A DNA stretch of 59,223 nt. Source: Caballeronia sordidicola. GTDB lineage: Bacteria > Pseudomonadota > Gammaproteobacteria > Burkholderiales > Burkholderiaceae. The DNA is taken from positions 1-59,223 of the forward strand of contig NZ_MTHB01000057.1 of NCBI RefSeq assembly GCF_002220365.1, written 5' to 3'. Within the stretch, counting starts at the first letter, position 1, and the number at the start of each line of letters is the position of its first letter. The notes beneath the pieces are model-generated. The model had not been told where the DNA came from and searched no databases. It saw only the letters and a list, made by a program, of their open reading frames with translations. Below, piece by piece: positions 42,193 through 50,018 of the stretch. A program made the position numbers and the translations under genes.

Positions 42193-42714
42193 TCATTTCA
42201 TATTTTTCGTTATACGATTTACGTAACGGTTAAATGCTGCGTCATCGTCTCCAAAGGACCGCACGATGCTGGCATCGGCCCACCAGAGGAGTCGCTCAAT
42301 CACCGCGCGTTTCGTGAGACCGTGATGGAGCGCCAGCCGGTCAAGTGAAAAATACTCCCGCACGCCAAGCGTCACTACCAGCCGCTTCTCGTCCGGATCG
42401 GTCGCGGCCGGCACCGGCTCGACCAGCACCGCTGACGCAGCAGGCAGGACGGCGTCGCCCCTAGCGCGGCGGCGGAGCGGGGCGACCGCGTGACGCGCCT
42501 GCGCCAGTGCGTCACGCAGCCGCTCGCATTCGAGCACCAGCTCATCATGTTTTTTTTCCGTTACGGTAACGGATTCTCCGGACGCCCTGTGCCGCAATCG
42601 AAATGCTGCCTGGCGCTGCGCATTGGTCATGGCGTCGAGCTTGCGTGGCCGGCCCCGGCCTCGCTTTTCCGTTACGAGGTGATTCTGTAACGACATATCC
42701 TTGCCACGTGCCAT
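42193..42714 (-). CDS. Plasmid DNA-binding regulator, RHH/KfrA-like layout
   Basis: 173 residues from the ATG at 42714. N-terminal RGRGRPRKLDAMTNAQRQAA with an AT-hook-like GRGRPRK, a coiled-coil-like middle (EKKHDELVLECERLRDALAQ), and a C-terminal ribbon-helix-helix-like part (RLVVTLGVREYFSLDRLALH, HGLTKRAVIERLLWWADASI). Likely a regulator of copy number or partition. Four CGTTA...TAACG pairs in and just outside the gene could be its own binding sites. Confidence 0.55.
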   Translation of the reverse strand: MARGKDMSLQNHLVTEKRGRGRPRKLDAMTNAQRQAAFRLRHRASGESVTVTEKKHDELVLECERLRDALAQARHAVAPLRRRARGDAVLPAASAVLVEPVPAATDPDEKRLVVTLGVREYFSLDRLALHHGLTKRAVIERLLWWADASIVRSFGDDDAAFNRYVNRITKNMK

Positions 42715-42748
42715 GCTCGGCCCCCGCCTGTCTGGAGACCCCATTTTA

Positions 42749-42760
42749 CGTTACATAACG
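42749..42760. promoter_or_regulatory. CGTTA-ca-TAACG inverted repeat, candidate operator
   Basis: Perfect 5-bp arms 35 bases upstream of the start at 42714, in an AT-rich promoter-like stretch. Related CGTTAC/GTAACG pairs occur at 42558-42572 (perfect 15-bp palindrome), 42670-42692 and 42208-42228. Confidence 0.4.
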
Positions 42761-43101
42761 ATAAATTAACAACCGCGCGGCGGCGTTTTTAGGAATGCGA
42801 CGATTTACTGGATACGCGTAGTTGAGCCAATCCACCATAATCCCGGGGGGCTAATCGCGCCCCCCGAAGTTCCTGCGAAGGTACAAGGCCAAGGTGGGCG
42901 AATGTTTGGAAGCATGGCGAAGCATCACGCGGCCTTGGCCAAGAAGGGAAACCTAGCTAGCCGGCTTTGGCAGGCCGATCGGTCCGGGCGGCCAGAGTCA
43001 CAGCGAACGCCGCCGCAGCGGGATAAACCAAGGCGGGCTTGGCGGCAGTCGGTGCGAACCGGTCGGCCAGTGCTGCCGTCAGGAATCCTTGATTTGATTT
43101 G
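42761..43101. other. Intergenic region with terminator-like hairpin
   Basis: About 340 bases. The only clear structure is the hairpin at 42844-42866. The rest is GC-rich with no credible protein on either strand. Confidence 0.35.
42844..42866. repeat. Hairpin repeat, copy A
   Basis: CGGGGGGC - taatcgc - GCCCCCCG, perfect 8-bp stem. The core GGGGGCTAATCGCG with CCCCCC recurs at 44026-44046 in the same orientation, so the two bracket the membrane-protein gene. Confidence 0.55.
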
Positions 43102-43950
43102 TCAAACGTTGCTTTCAAACAAGAGATGCGTTCGAGCGTCGAAAATGGCTCTGGCCACCGGTGACAGGAGACGTGTCTCCAGTTTAATTCTTATCCGCTT
43201 GACGTATTTACTCAGGATGTACTCCTTAAAAATTAGGCCAGCCCACAGCAAAAAAATGGAAACCAGTGGGTTAGCAGTTCCGTATTCAACAACAAGATGC
43301 ACGGCCGTTGTGCACGCTTTTGAGTATAAATAGCCACATACAAGCACGACAAACAAAAGCGTAAACAGATGTTTGCCAGCAAAATGGACTCCGCGTGCGC
43401 TCATGATGCGTAATAGTAAAGACCCGTTCATGTGTTGCCGATGATCGTAGAGTGCGTTTTCACTCTCCTTGCCGAGCCGAATAATTTCACGAGAAAGGAT
43501 AGTAAAATCCTCGTGGGATTTTTCAAATTCGTCAATTACATTTAAAATATCTTGATCAAGATTCTTAATCTTGCGCAATTCTTTTATTTGATTCAATTCG
43601 GCTTGCGGGTCTGACGCAAACTCAGGCAAGGTCCGACCGCTTTCTGGACGCGGCTCTTTCATGCCTAGCTCAAGCGAACGTCGCACCTTTTTGTATTCCG
43701 CCAATGTTCGCTTGGCTGCGGCGTCGTGCATGTCTGAATGAAGTGAGGTTATTAGCGCTAAATGTTCAGAAAGAATCTTGTCCGCTTCCTTCGCAAAAGC
43801 GGGGGATTGTCGTCGCGCTGCCTCTTTGTACACTACCTCTCGCCATGACCGAAAGGCTTCAATAAGCTTGTTCTGTACCTCCATCACTGCGTCTCCCCGG
43901 GTAACTTGTCTCGTGTTGTCAGCGCCCGCCATCTTAGCGGCTCGTGGCAC
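43102..43950 (-). CDS. Hypothetical coiled-coil membrane protein
   Basis: 282 residues from ATG at 43950 (ATG at 43884, MEVQNKLIEAFRSWREVVYK, is an alternative). Long helical, charged N-terminal 190 residues (KEADKILSEHLALITSLHSD; ELRKIKNLDQDILNVIDEFE), two membrane helices (HLFTLLFVVLVCGYLYSKA; LVSIFLLWAGLIFKEYIL) and a basic end. AT-richer than its surroundings and bracketed by related hairpins. No known family; the layout resembles membrane effectors of defence modules, which is only a guess. Confidence 0.6.
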   Translation of the reverse strand: MPRAAKMAGADNTRQVTRGDAVMEVQNKLIEAFRSWREVVYKEAARRQSPAFAKEADKILSEHLALITSLHSDMHDAAAKRTLAEYKKVRRSLELGMKEPRPESGRTLPEFASDPQAELNQIKELRKIKNLDQDILNVIDEFEKSHEDFTILSREIIRLGKESENALYDHRQHMNGSLLLRIMSARGVHFAGKHLFTLLFVVLVCGYLYSKACTTAVHLVVEYGTANPLVSIFLLWAGLIFKEYILSKYVKRIRIKLETRLLSPVARAIFDARTHLLFESNV

Positions 43951-44023
43951 ATTTATTTGTCGAGGCAGATGCCTTTCTCGATACGTCGCAGGAGAAACGA
44001 CTTGGGCGTGATATGTGGACCCC

Positions 44024-44048
44024 TTGGGGGCTACTCGCAGCCCCCCAA
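44024..44048. repeat. Hairpin repeat, copy B
   Basis: TTGGGGGCT - actcgc - AGCCCCCCAA. The core (44026-44046) differs from copy A at 42846-42865 by one substitution and one small change near the stem. It lies just beyond the 3' end of the integrase gene. Confidence 0.55.
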
Positions 44049-44084
44049 ATTATTGGCAAGGCCGAGCCCTGGTAGCTGTAGATT

Positions 44085-45053
44085 TCAGATCCTAATCCTC
44101 TCGACCTCATCGAGCGTCACCTGATCGTCACGCCGGTCGTAAAGGCCGGTTGTCCGTGAGCTTTCATGGTTCGCCATTTTCTGCGCTGTTTCGAGCTGAC
44201 CGCCGTTCCTTAAATACTCTGTGATACCCGTCGCCCTGAAGGAATGACACCCAGTCTTTTTCGACCGCGGGGTTTCAATGCCGGCGACGGCAACACGGCG
44301 GCGGATCATGGCGTAGACATCCTGCTGGGCCATCGGCCGATCGGTGAGCTGGCCGCTCCTCGCAATCGCCGACCGGAATAAAAACCCGTCCGCGATGCCT
44401 GTTTGATCGAGATACGCATGCAGATATTCTTCGAGCGAGTGGTGCGCCGGCATGTCGTGCCGTTTGCCGCCTTTCTCATGCAGGCACACCCACAGCCGGC
44501 GGTTCTTCTCGTAAGCGTCTTCGACCTGCATCTTGATGACGGCACCGACCCGCGCGAAGGTGTAGGTCATCAGCGCGATCAGCGCTCGATCGCGCTGGCC
44601 GATCGGTGTCGAAACGTCGATCGAATCGAGCAGCGTGCGGGTGTCGTCGCTCGACAGCACAGGCGTCGAACCTTCCTTCACCGAATGTTTCGGACCCCGT
44701 ACGACGGCCGCAGGATTGATAGCGACAACCTGGCCAATCACCAGCCAGTCGAACAGCATCTTGATCCCAGCCAGGTGGACCTTGACGGACGGTGCCGCCA
44801 TGCGGAGCTGCAGCGTTTCAACGTAGGTCGCGACGTGGACCGGCTCGATATCGCGCAGCTCGCCGATGTTCTGCTGATCCCACCAGGCCGCGAATTCCCG
44901 AACGGCCCGCCAATAGGCCCGGCGCGTGTTCGGATTGCGGATGTTGGCGGTGAAGAATTCGAGAAAGCGCTTCGCGGCGGCCGGGTCCGGTGCGAAAACT
45001 GCCGGCGGACTGAATTCCGCTCCGCGGACGATGGTGGCGATCTCGTTTGTCAT
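44085..45053 (-). CDS. Tyrosine recombinase A (leftward copy)
   Basis: 322 residues from the ATG at 45053. N-terminal core-binding domain (FLEFFTANIRNPNTRRAYWR; PSVKVHLAGIKMLFDWLVIG) and C-terminal catalytic domain with R in YTFARVGAVIKMQ, K in CLHEKGGKRHDM, HxxR in CHSFRATGITEYLR, H in MANHESSRTT and nucleophile Y in TTGLYDRRDD. All catalytic residues are present. It is a close paralogue, of identical length, of the divergent gene at 45124. Confidence 0.93.
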   Translation of the reverse strand: MTNEIATIVRGAEFSPPAVFAPDPAAAKRFLEFFTANIRNPNTRRAYWRAVREFAAWWDQQNIGELRDIEPVHVATYVETLQLRMAAPSVKVHLAGIKMLFDWLVIGQVVAINPAAVVRGPKHSVKEGSTPVLSSDDTRTLLDSIDVSTPIGQRDRALIALMTYTFARVGAVIKMQVEDAYEKNRRLWVCLHEKGGKRHDMPAHHSLEEYLHAYLDQTGIADGFLFRSAIARSGQLTDRPMAQQDVYAMIRRRVAVAGIETPRSKKTGCHSFRATGITEYLRNGGQLETAQKMANHESSRTTGLYDRRDDQVTLDEVERIRI

Positions 45054-45075
45054 ATTTGATTTTGGGCTGGTGGGA

Positions 45076-45106
45076 TCATCTGTGATAAAGGACGTTATCA
45101 ATGAGA
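45076..45106. other. Candidate Xer-like core recombination site between the recombinase genes
   Basis: TGATAA (45083-45088), six-base spacer aggacg, TTATCA (45095-45100); extending each arm to 10 bases gives 8 of 10 matches. The 11-6-11 style layout with inner GATAA/TTATC resembles dif-type XerC/XerD sites. It lies in the 70-bp gap between divergent starts and could instead be a shared operator. Confidence 0.45.
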
Positions 45107-45123
45107 AAGACCGAGGAGGGGAG

Positions 45124-46092
45124 TTGGCTACTGAAATCGTCACGATCGTCAAGAAACCAGAGTTCCGGCCGCCAGCCGTGTTCGCGCCGGATCAAGCCTC
45201 GGCGAAGCGCTTCCTCGAATTCTTCACCGCGAACATCCGCAACCCGAATACGCGGCGAGCCTATTGGCGGGCCGTTGTCGACTTTGCGGCTTGGTGGGAA
45301 ATGCAGCGCATTGGCGAGCTCCGGGACATCGAGCCGGTCCACGTCGCGGCCTACGTTGAAACGCTGCAGCTCCGCCTGGCCGCCCCCTCGGTCAAGGTGC
45401 ATCTGGCGGCAATCAAGATGCTGTTCGACTGGCTCGTTGTCGGCCAGGTCGTCGCAGCCAATCCAGCGTCCGTGGTCCGCGGTCCGAAGCATTCAGTCAA
45501 ACAGGGCTCGACGCCGGTCGTTTCCGCGGAAGACACCCGCACGCTGCTCAATTCGATCGACGTCTCAACGCCGGCCGGTCTGCGCGATCGAGCGTTAGTC
45601 GCATTAATGACTTACACGTTTGCGCGTGTCGGCGCGGTCATCAAGATGCAGGTCGAAGACGTCTACGAGAAAAATCGCCGGCTGTGGGTCTGTTTGCATG
45701 AGAAAGGCGGCAAGCTCCACGAGATGCCGGCGCACCATTCGCTCGAAGAATATCTGCATGCGTACCTCGACCAAGCGGGCCTTACGAGCGGGTTTCTGTT
45801 CCGCTCGGCGCCCGCGCGAACCGGGCTGCTTACCGACCGGCCGCTCACGCAGTCGGACGTCTATGCGATGATCCGCCGCCGCGTCCTCGCCGCGGGCATC
45901 CAGACACCGCGAATGAAAAAAATCGGATGCCACTCCTTCCGCGCGACCGGGATCACGGAATATCTGCGCAACGGTGGCAAGCTCGAAGTCGCCCAGCAAA
46001 TGGCAAATCATGAATCGGCGAGGACAACGGGCCTCTACGACCGACGAAACGACCAGGTGAGCCTCGATGAGGTCGAGCGGATCGTGATTTGA
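45124..46092 (+). CDS. Tyrosine recombinase B (rightward copy)
   Basis: 322 residues if started at the TTG at 45124, preceded by a GAGGAGGGG ribosome site; this start aligns residue for residue with the MTNEIATIV start of the paralogue. A GTG at 45082 is the alternative. Catalytic residues match: YTFARVGAVIKMQ, CLHEKGGKLHEM, CHSFRATGITEYLR, MANHESARTT, LYDRRND. About 80 percent identical by eye to recombinase A. The differences are spread along the length, so this is old duplication or two-step acquisition rather than a recent copy. Confidence 0.93.
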   Translation: MATEIVTIVKKPEFRPPAVFAPDQASAKRFLEFFTANIRNPNTRRAYWRAVVDFAAWWEMQRIGELRDIEPVHVAAYVETLQLRLAAPSVKVHLAAIKMLFDWLVVGQVVAANPASVVRGPKHSVKQGSTPVVSAEDTRTLLNSIDVSTPAGLRDRALVALMTYTFARVGAVIKMQVEDVYEKNRRLWVCLHEKGGKLHEMPAHHSLEEYLHAYLDQAGLTSGFLFRSAPARTGLLTDRPLTQSDVYAMIRRRVLAAGIQTPRMKKIGCHSFRATGITEYLRNGGKLEVAQQMANHESARTTGLYDRRNDQVSLDEVERIVI

Positions 46093-46245
46093 GGGGTCAG
46101 AGCAGTATCGAAATTAATTCTGGCTTCGATTGCGCGGTTGCGGATAAGGACAATAGCTAGTTAAATGTGCGCCAACGTTCCGTTCGTACGGACTCGCCGC
46201 TCGCTGAAACTGGCATCCGCCCCACAATCTAATTAATAGAGACGT

Positions 46246-47619
46246 ATGGCTCGAACTTGCATCATCTGTGGTCTGGCGGCAGGCTCCGCAGAACATGTAT
46301 TCCCGGCAGCTCTCGGGGGACGCAGAAAGAACAAAGCGATCTACTGCGACCAGCACAACAACGCCTATTCTGGTCTGGTTTCCCATTTATCGATGCAGCT
46401 TGAGGCGTTTAATGCCCTTGTTGGAGTGCGTCCGGACAGGCGTAATGAGCCGAAAAGCGCGACTGGCATCGACCAGGCAACGGGGCTTCCGATTTCGTAT
46501 TCCATCGGCATCGCAACGTTCAATGAGCCCCGTCTCGTGGCGGAAGTCGATAACAACAATGGTACGAAGACGCGGCACATGCGTTTCCCCAACCGTGCTG
46601 CGGTGGAGAAATATGTTGCCGAGCGGCAAGCGGCTGGCGAAACCGTTATTCTCGGGCCGGAGTTGCCGGCGCAACTTCTGCACGGCGACATCCGATTCGA
46701 TACGAATTTTGGCGGCCCTGACGGGCTTCGCGCCATTGCATATATCTTGCAAACGTATTTCGCCCAGTATTTTGGCGATCTCGCAAGGACGAACGTCGTC
46801 GCCGCCTTGAAGCAATACACGCTTGGCGAAGACGGTGACTCGTTCGTGTGGTGGGACTTTGATATTCCCAAAGACTATCCTTCAAACAGATACGAGTTTG
46901 GGCATCGAATCGTCGTCGGGGTTGACCCATCAACGGGAAAAATCTTTGGCAGGATGTCGCTCTTCTCGACATTGAACTTCGCTGCCGAGCTTGGTTTCGT
47001 CGAGGCCGTCGCCGATCGTCCCTTGAGAGCTTTCGTGGTCGACATTGATCCACTAGCAGAGCATCCTCCGAACGACATATTCGAGCAGCAGCTGCATGCT
47101 CAGATGTTGGTCCCGGCAAAGCCACACGACCGGATCGACGGACTGCGTGACACGATCCATTCTGGCGAGGCCGCCGCAAGCTTGGGTCTCTTGATCGGAA
47201 GAATGCAGGATCACGTGGCTCGACGAACAGCAATTAATCTCGTTGAGCGGCTAACCAAGTGTGCCGCAGACGGCAGACCGCTGGATGGCCTTTTTGCCGA
47301 ACTGAGCGGTGAACTCAGTCAGCGCGCTTTTAATCTTCTTCTACACGTTGTTGACGCCTTTGCTTCTCAACCTGGAGCAGCACCGTTCGCAGACGCCATC
47401 CGCAAATTAGTCGAGACTGATCCGAAGTCGGTCAATGGGCTATCGCCTCAAGCATCAGCTGCATTGTCGATTGCTCAAACAGCATTGATCACCAAGCTTA
47501 AGGAAGAGTTTCAACGCGGGAGTCTTACGGCTGAGAGAGCGCATGAGCTTATCGCTTCGGGTCCGGGCGCTCACGTCGTAGGCGAAGCGGTGCTGATGCC
47601 TCTCGTCCAGCGCCTCTAA
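46246..47619 (+). CDS. HNH-type protein, candidate nuclease
   Basis: 457 residues. The N-terminus has a treble-clef HNH layout: CIICGLAAGSAEHVFPAALG then KNKAIYCDQHNNAYSG, with CxxC, EHVFP and CxxHNN positions as in the HNH_5 family. The remaining 400 residues have no recognised domain (ILQTYFAQYFGDLARTNVVA; YEFGHRIVVGVDPSTGK) and end with long helices. HNH proteins of this type occur in defence islands and mobile elements; the target is unknown. It lies 153 bases after recombinase B. Confidence 0.7.
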   Translation: MARTCIICGLAAGSAEHVFPAALGGRRKNKAIYCDQHNNAYSGLVSHLSMQLEAFNALVGVRPDRRNEPKSATGIDQATGLPISYSIGIATFNEPRLVAEVDNNNGTKTRHMRFPNRAAVEKYVAERQAAGETVILGPELPAQLLHGDIRFDTNFGGPDGLRAIAYILQTYFAQYFGDLARTNVVAALKQYTLGEDGDSFVWWDFDIPKDYPSNRYEFGHRIVVGVDPSTGKIFGRMSLFSTLNFAAELGFVEAVADRPLRAFVVDIDPLAEHPPNDIFEQQLHAQMLVPAKPHDRIDGLRDTIHSGEAAASLGLLIGRMQDHVARRTAINLVERLTKCAADGRPLDGLFAELSGELSQRAFNLLLHVVDAFASQPGAAPFADAIRKLVETDPKSVNGLSPQASAALSIAQTALITKLKEEFQRGSLTAERAHELIASGPGAHVVGEAVLMPLVQRL

Positions 47620-47781
47620 AGTCACACACGATGAAATCTCTGCTTTAGCAATACGCAGGGCGCCGGTCTTCTTTTCATTTTGGCGAATTTCACCTATGTT
47701 CTGGCGATCATGAGCCAGGTCTCGGTGCACCCCTGTCTGCGCGTCGACGACGTAGTACCAATGTCCGCAGCGAGCCGGCCT

Positions 47782-48765
47782 CTAACGCCCCCCTTTGCAA
47801 TGCGGCAAGGGTTTGTGATGGTTTTCCGGTTTTGGCTTCGGATCGCTCATGTTTTCGCAACATCCATTACAGCAGCAGTTGGCTTCGGCTAGGCTCTTTG
47901 CGAGAGCGGCATTCGCTTGCGTCAATGCTAAAACTTCACTAGCCGCATTTTGAGCGATGGATCTAGAGAGATCCGTGTTTTGCTGGACCAACGAAGTAAT
48001 CTGGGTTTTAGATAATTCAAGCAGAGCTCCCCGTTCCTTGGTTAACTCCTCACGTTCGCTCTTTTGAACGTCACGCTCGTGATACCACGCATTCATCCAT
48101 ACAAAGCAGACAAGGAGTGCGAGTAGTAAAGGTAAAATCAGTGTGCCCTGAACGACATTCCAGACGTATTTCAGATGCGCAAGCCGTATCGGATCGGGAC
48201 TCTCCGTGCTCGGGGTTTCCCCATTATGCTCAAATGCCGATTTTACTTCGCAAAAATCTATTGGATCCACTTCGATCATGTCTTCAACGACGTTAAATGT
48301 GGTTCCGAAGGCGGAACGCACATAGGCGGAAGTTACTAAAACAAACACATCAAAGTTCTTCTCAAACAGTTCGGCAATATTTTTAATACCGACAACATCG
48401 ACGGAGAACAAAAGACTGCCATAGTCTATTCGACGGATTTTGAACGCAAACAACAAGTCGCGGGAATTACTGTCACCTCGTGACACTCGATCTCGGATTT
48501 TTTCAAATAGACTCTCTGGAAATTCATCCTTGAGTTTTCTTTCTCCCCAACGCACTAATGAACTTGCGTCACCTTCCACCTTGGGCCCGTGGCTTCCAGA
48601 CGCTCTGACGACGTCCAGCCAAAATTGTTGCGCCGGGTTCTCTGCTCTTACTGAATTATAGGCGTCGTCCCTATACCTACCTGGATGATTGTCTATACGA
48701 AGACTAACCTGGAAGCGGACATCGTCGTCCGATGACGGGGAAGCATTGACATTTTTGGAAATCAT
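47782..48765 (-). CDS. Hypothetical membrane protein with coiled coil
   Basis: 327 residues. Soluble N-terminal 200 residues (VRFQVSLRIDNHPGRYRDDA, NIAELFEKNFDVFVLVTSAY), one strong membrane helix (LILPLLLALLVCFVWMNAWY, about residue 213-232), then a coiled coil (VQKSEREELTKERGALLELS; LTQANAALAKSLAEA) and a Cys/Pro-rich end with CCCNGCC. AT-richer than the backbone. No known family. It shares the coiled-coil plus membrane plan with the protein at 43102. Confidence 0.6.
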   Translation of the reverse strand: MISKNVNASPSSDDDVRFQVSLRIDNHPGRYRDDAYNSVRAENPAQQFWLDVVRASGSHGPKVEGDASSLVRWGERKLKDEFPESLFEKIRDRVSRGDSNSRDLLFAFKIRRIDYGSLLFSVDVVGIKNIAELFEKNFDVFVLVTSAYVRSAFGTTFNVVEDMIEVDPIDFCEVKSAFEHNGETPSTESPDPIRLAHLKYVWNVVQGTLILPLLLALLVCFVWMNAWYHERDVQKSEREELTKERGALLELSKTQITSLVQQNTDLSRSIAQNAASEVLALTQANAALAKSLAEANCCCNGCCENMSDPKPKPENHHKPLPHCKGGR

Positions 48766-48936
48766 GATCCTCGCCCCTCCGAGGTTCTTCTGTTGGCGAA
48801 AAGTATAGGCAAAGCCAACGAAAAATTGGGGCCTTAGAAGGCGAATTGGGTGCTTGCCGCTCCGCTACGCCATCGGCGACGAAAAGGCCGATTTTGCACG
48901 GTGCATCCGACACGGGATCGCGCTATCAAGGCGGCC

Positions 48937-49725
48937 ATGACGTCTTTGATCTCCTTACCGCCGCCGCTTCCCAAGCCTTCGCTGGGCGGATACATGACCG
49001 TCGAACACGACGGGACAGCCGCTTTCAACCGCGGCATTTTCGAGAATTACGAAACGGCTCTGTCGATTGCCTATGCGGTCGAAGAGAGCGGTGAGTTCGC
49101 AAAAGTTAAACCCTCGACCGCCAGAAAGGTTGAGGTTTTTCCTATCTCGACCGCTCTTTACATTGCGTTGATATCTTCGGACCACCCGATGAAGCGGCGT
49201 TTCGATTTAGAGGAGGCGGTCCGTAATACGATCTGGGTGCTGGACGGTTTTAGGGCTTGGGGTACACCGCAAGAAGCGCGGTTTTTTCCTGCCGGGCTGC
49301 AAGCGCGAGAGGCCGAAAAACCGGAGAAAACGACTGTCCAGGGAAAGGCCGCCAAGCTTGGCGTTACCGTTTCGGCCGTCTTTTATCACAAAAAGCCGGT
49401 CGGCACTCCGCTGACGGACCAGGAGATGCTTGTCCTCGACCACGATTGGGCGGCTTATCAGGCGAAGTCCTCGGCTCGATCGAAGCGTTGCGAAACGAAA
49501 GAAGCCTATCTTCTGTGGCGCCAACAATGCGCTGCCCGGGACCGCGCGAAAGCGGGGAGTTTGTCGGGTTCTGAACAATTGCATAGTTATCGGCTAGCTC
49601 CAAGCGAAGATGGGGGAGACCACAAAATGCCGCAACGAGCGTTAGTTGCCACTGATGTCCCCACGGAGCGTCTCGAAGCAGGCGGGATCAAGAACAAAGG
49701 CAAAGAACGGGTCGGGTACTCGTGA
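48937..49725 (+). CDS. Hypothetical protein
   Basis: 262 residues from the ATG at 48937 behind AAGGCGG; the longer frame to 48850 lacks a good site. LPPPLPKPSLGGYMTVEHDG, IFENYETALSIAYAVEESGE, FPISTALYIALISSDHPMKR, then a basic C-terminus. A helix-turn-helix-like GKAAKLGVTVSAVFYHKKP is visible near residue 140-160, but no family match. Function unknown. Confidence 0.55.
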   Translation: MTSLISLPPPLPKPSLGGYMTVEHDGTAAFNRGIFENYETALSIAYAVEESGEFAKVKPSTARKVEVFPISTALYIALISSDHPMKRRFDLEEAVRNTIWVLDGFRAWGTPQEARFFPAGLQAREAEKPEKTTVQGKAAKLGVTVSAVFYHKKPVGTPLTDQEMLVLDHDWAAYQAKSSARSKRCETKEAYLLWRQQCAARDRAKAGSLSGSEQLHSYRLAPSEDGGDHKMPQRALVATDVPTERLEAGGIKNKGKERVGYS

Positions 49726-50018
49726 GCAGGCTGTTGTCTGCCAGCTTGACGAGTTCAGGATCGGGCTTCTTTCTTTTATTGCGTTTCGCTACGGTCATCT
49801 ATGCTCCTAGTGATGGCAGTCACCCGCCAAACGACCGTTTTACACCGAACTTTTTACACCCTCAGAACTGGACAAATCTGATTTCGGCACTACCATTTTT
49901 TTGTGGCCGCCGCCGTATTAAATGAGCCGTTCAGTAGTGGTTGTTGTCCGCACCAGAACGATGCGTAATCTGCTTTGCCACTACTCAAATCACCAGCGAA
50001 AGACAAGAGCCGACGAAC
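49726..50018. other. Intergenic region upstream of secreted protein
   Basis: 293 bases with no credible gene or strong hairpin; probably holds the promoter of the secreted protein at 50019. Confidence 0.35.

Noticed and set aside
42902..43333. Plus-strand frame of 143 codons
   Set aside because: Largely antisense to the coiled-coil membrane protein and lacks a ribosome site; the first third is low-complexity.
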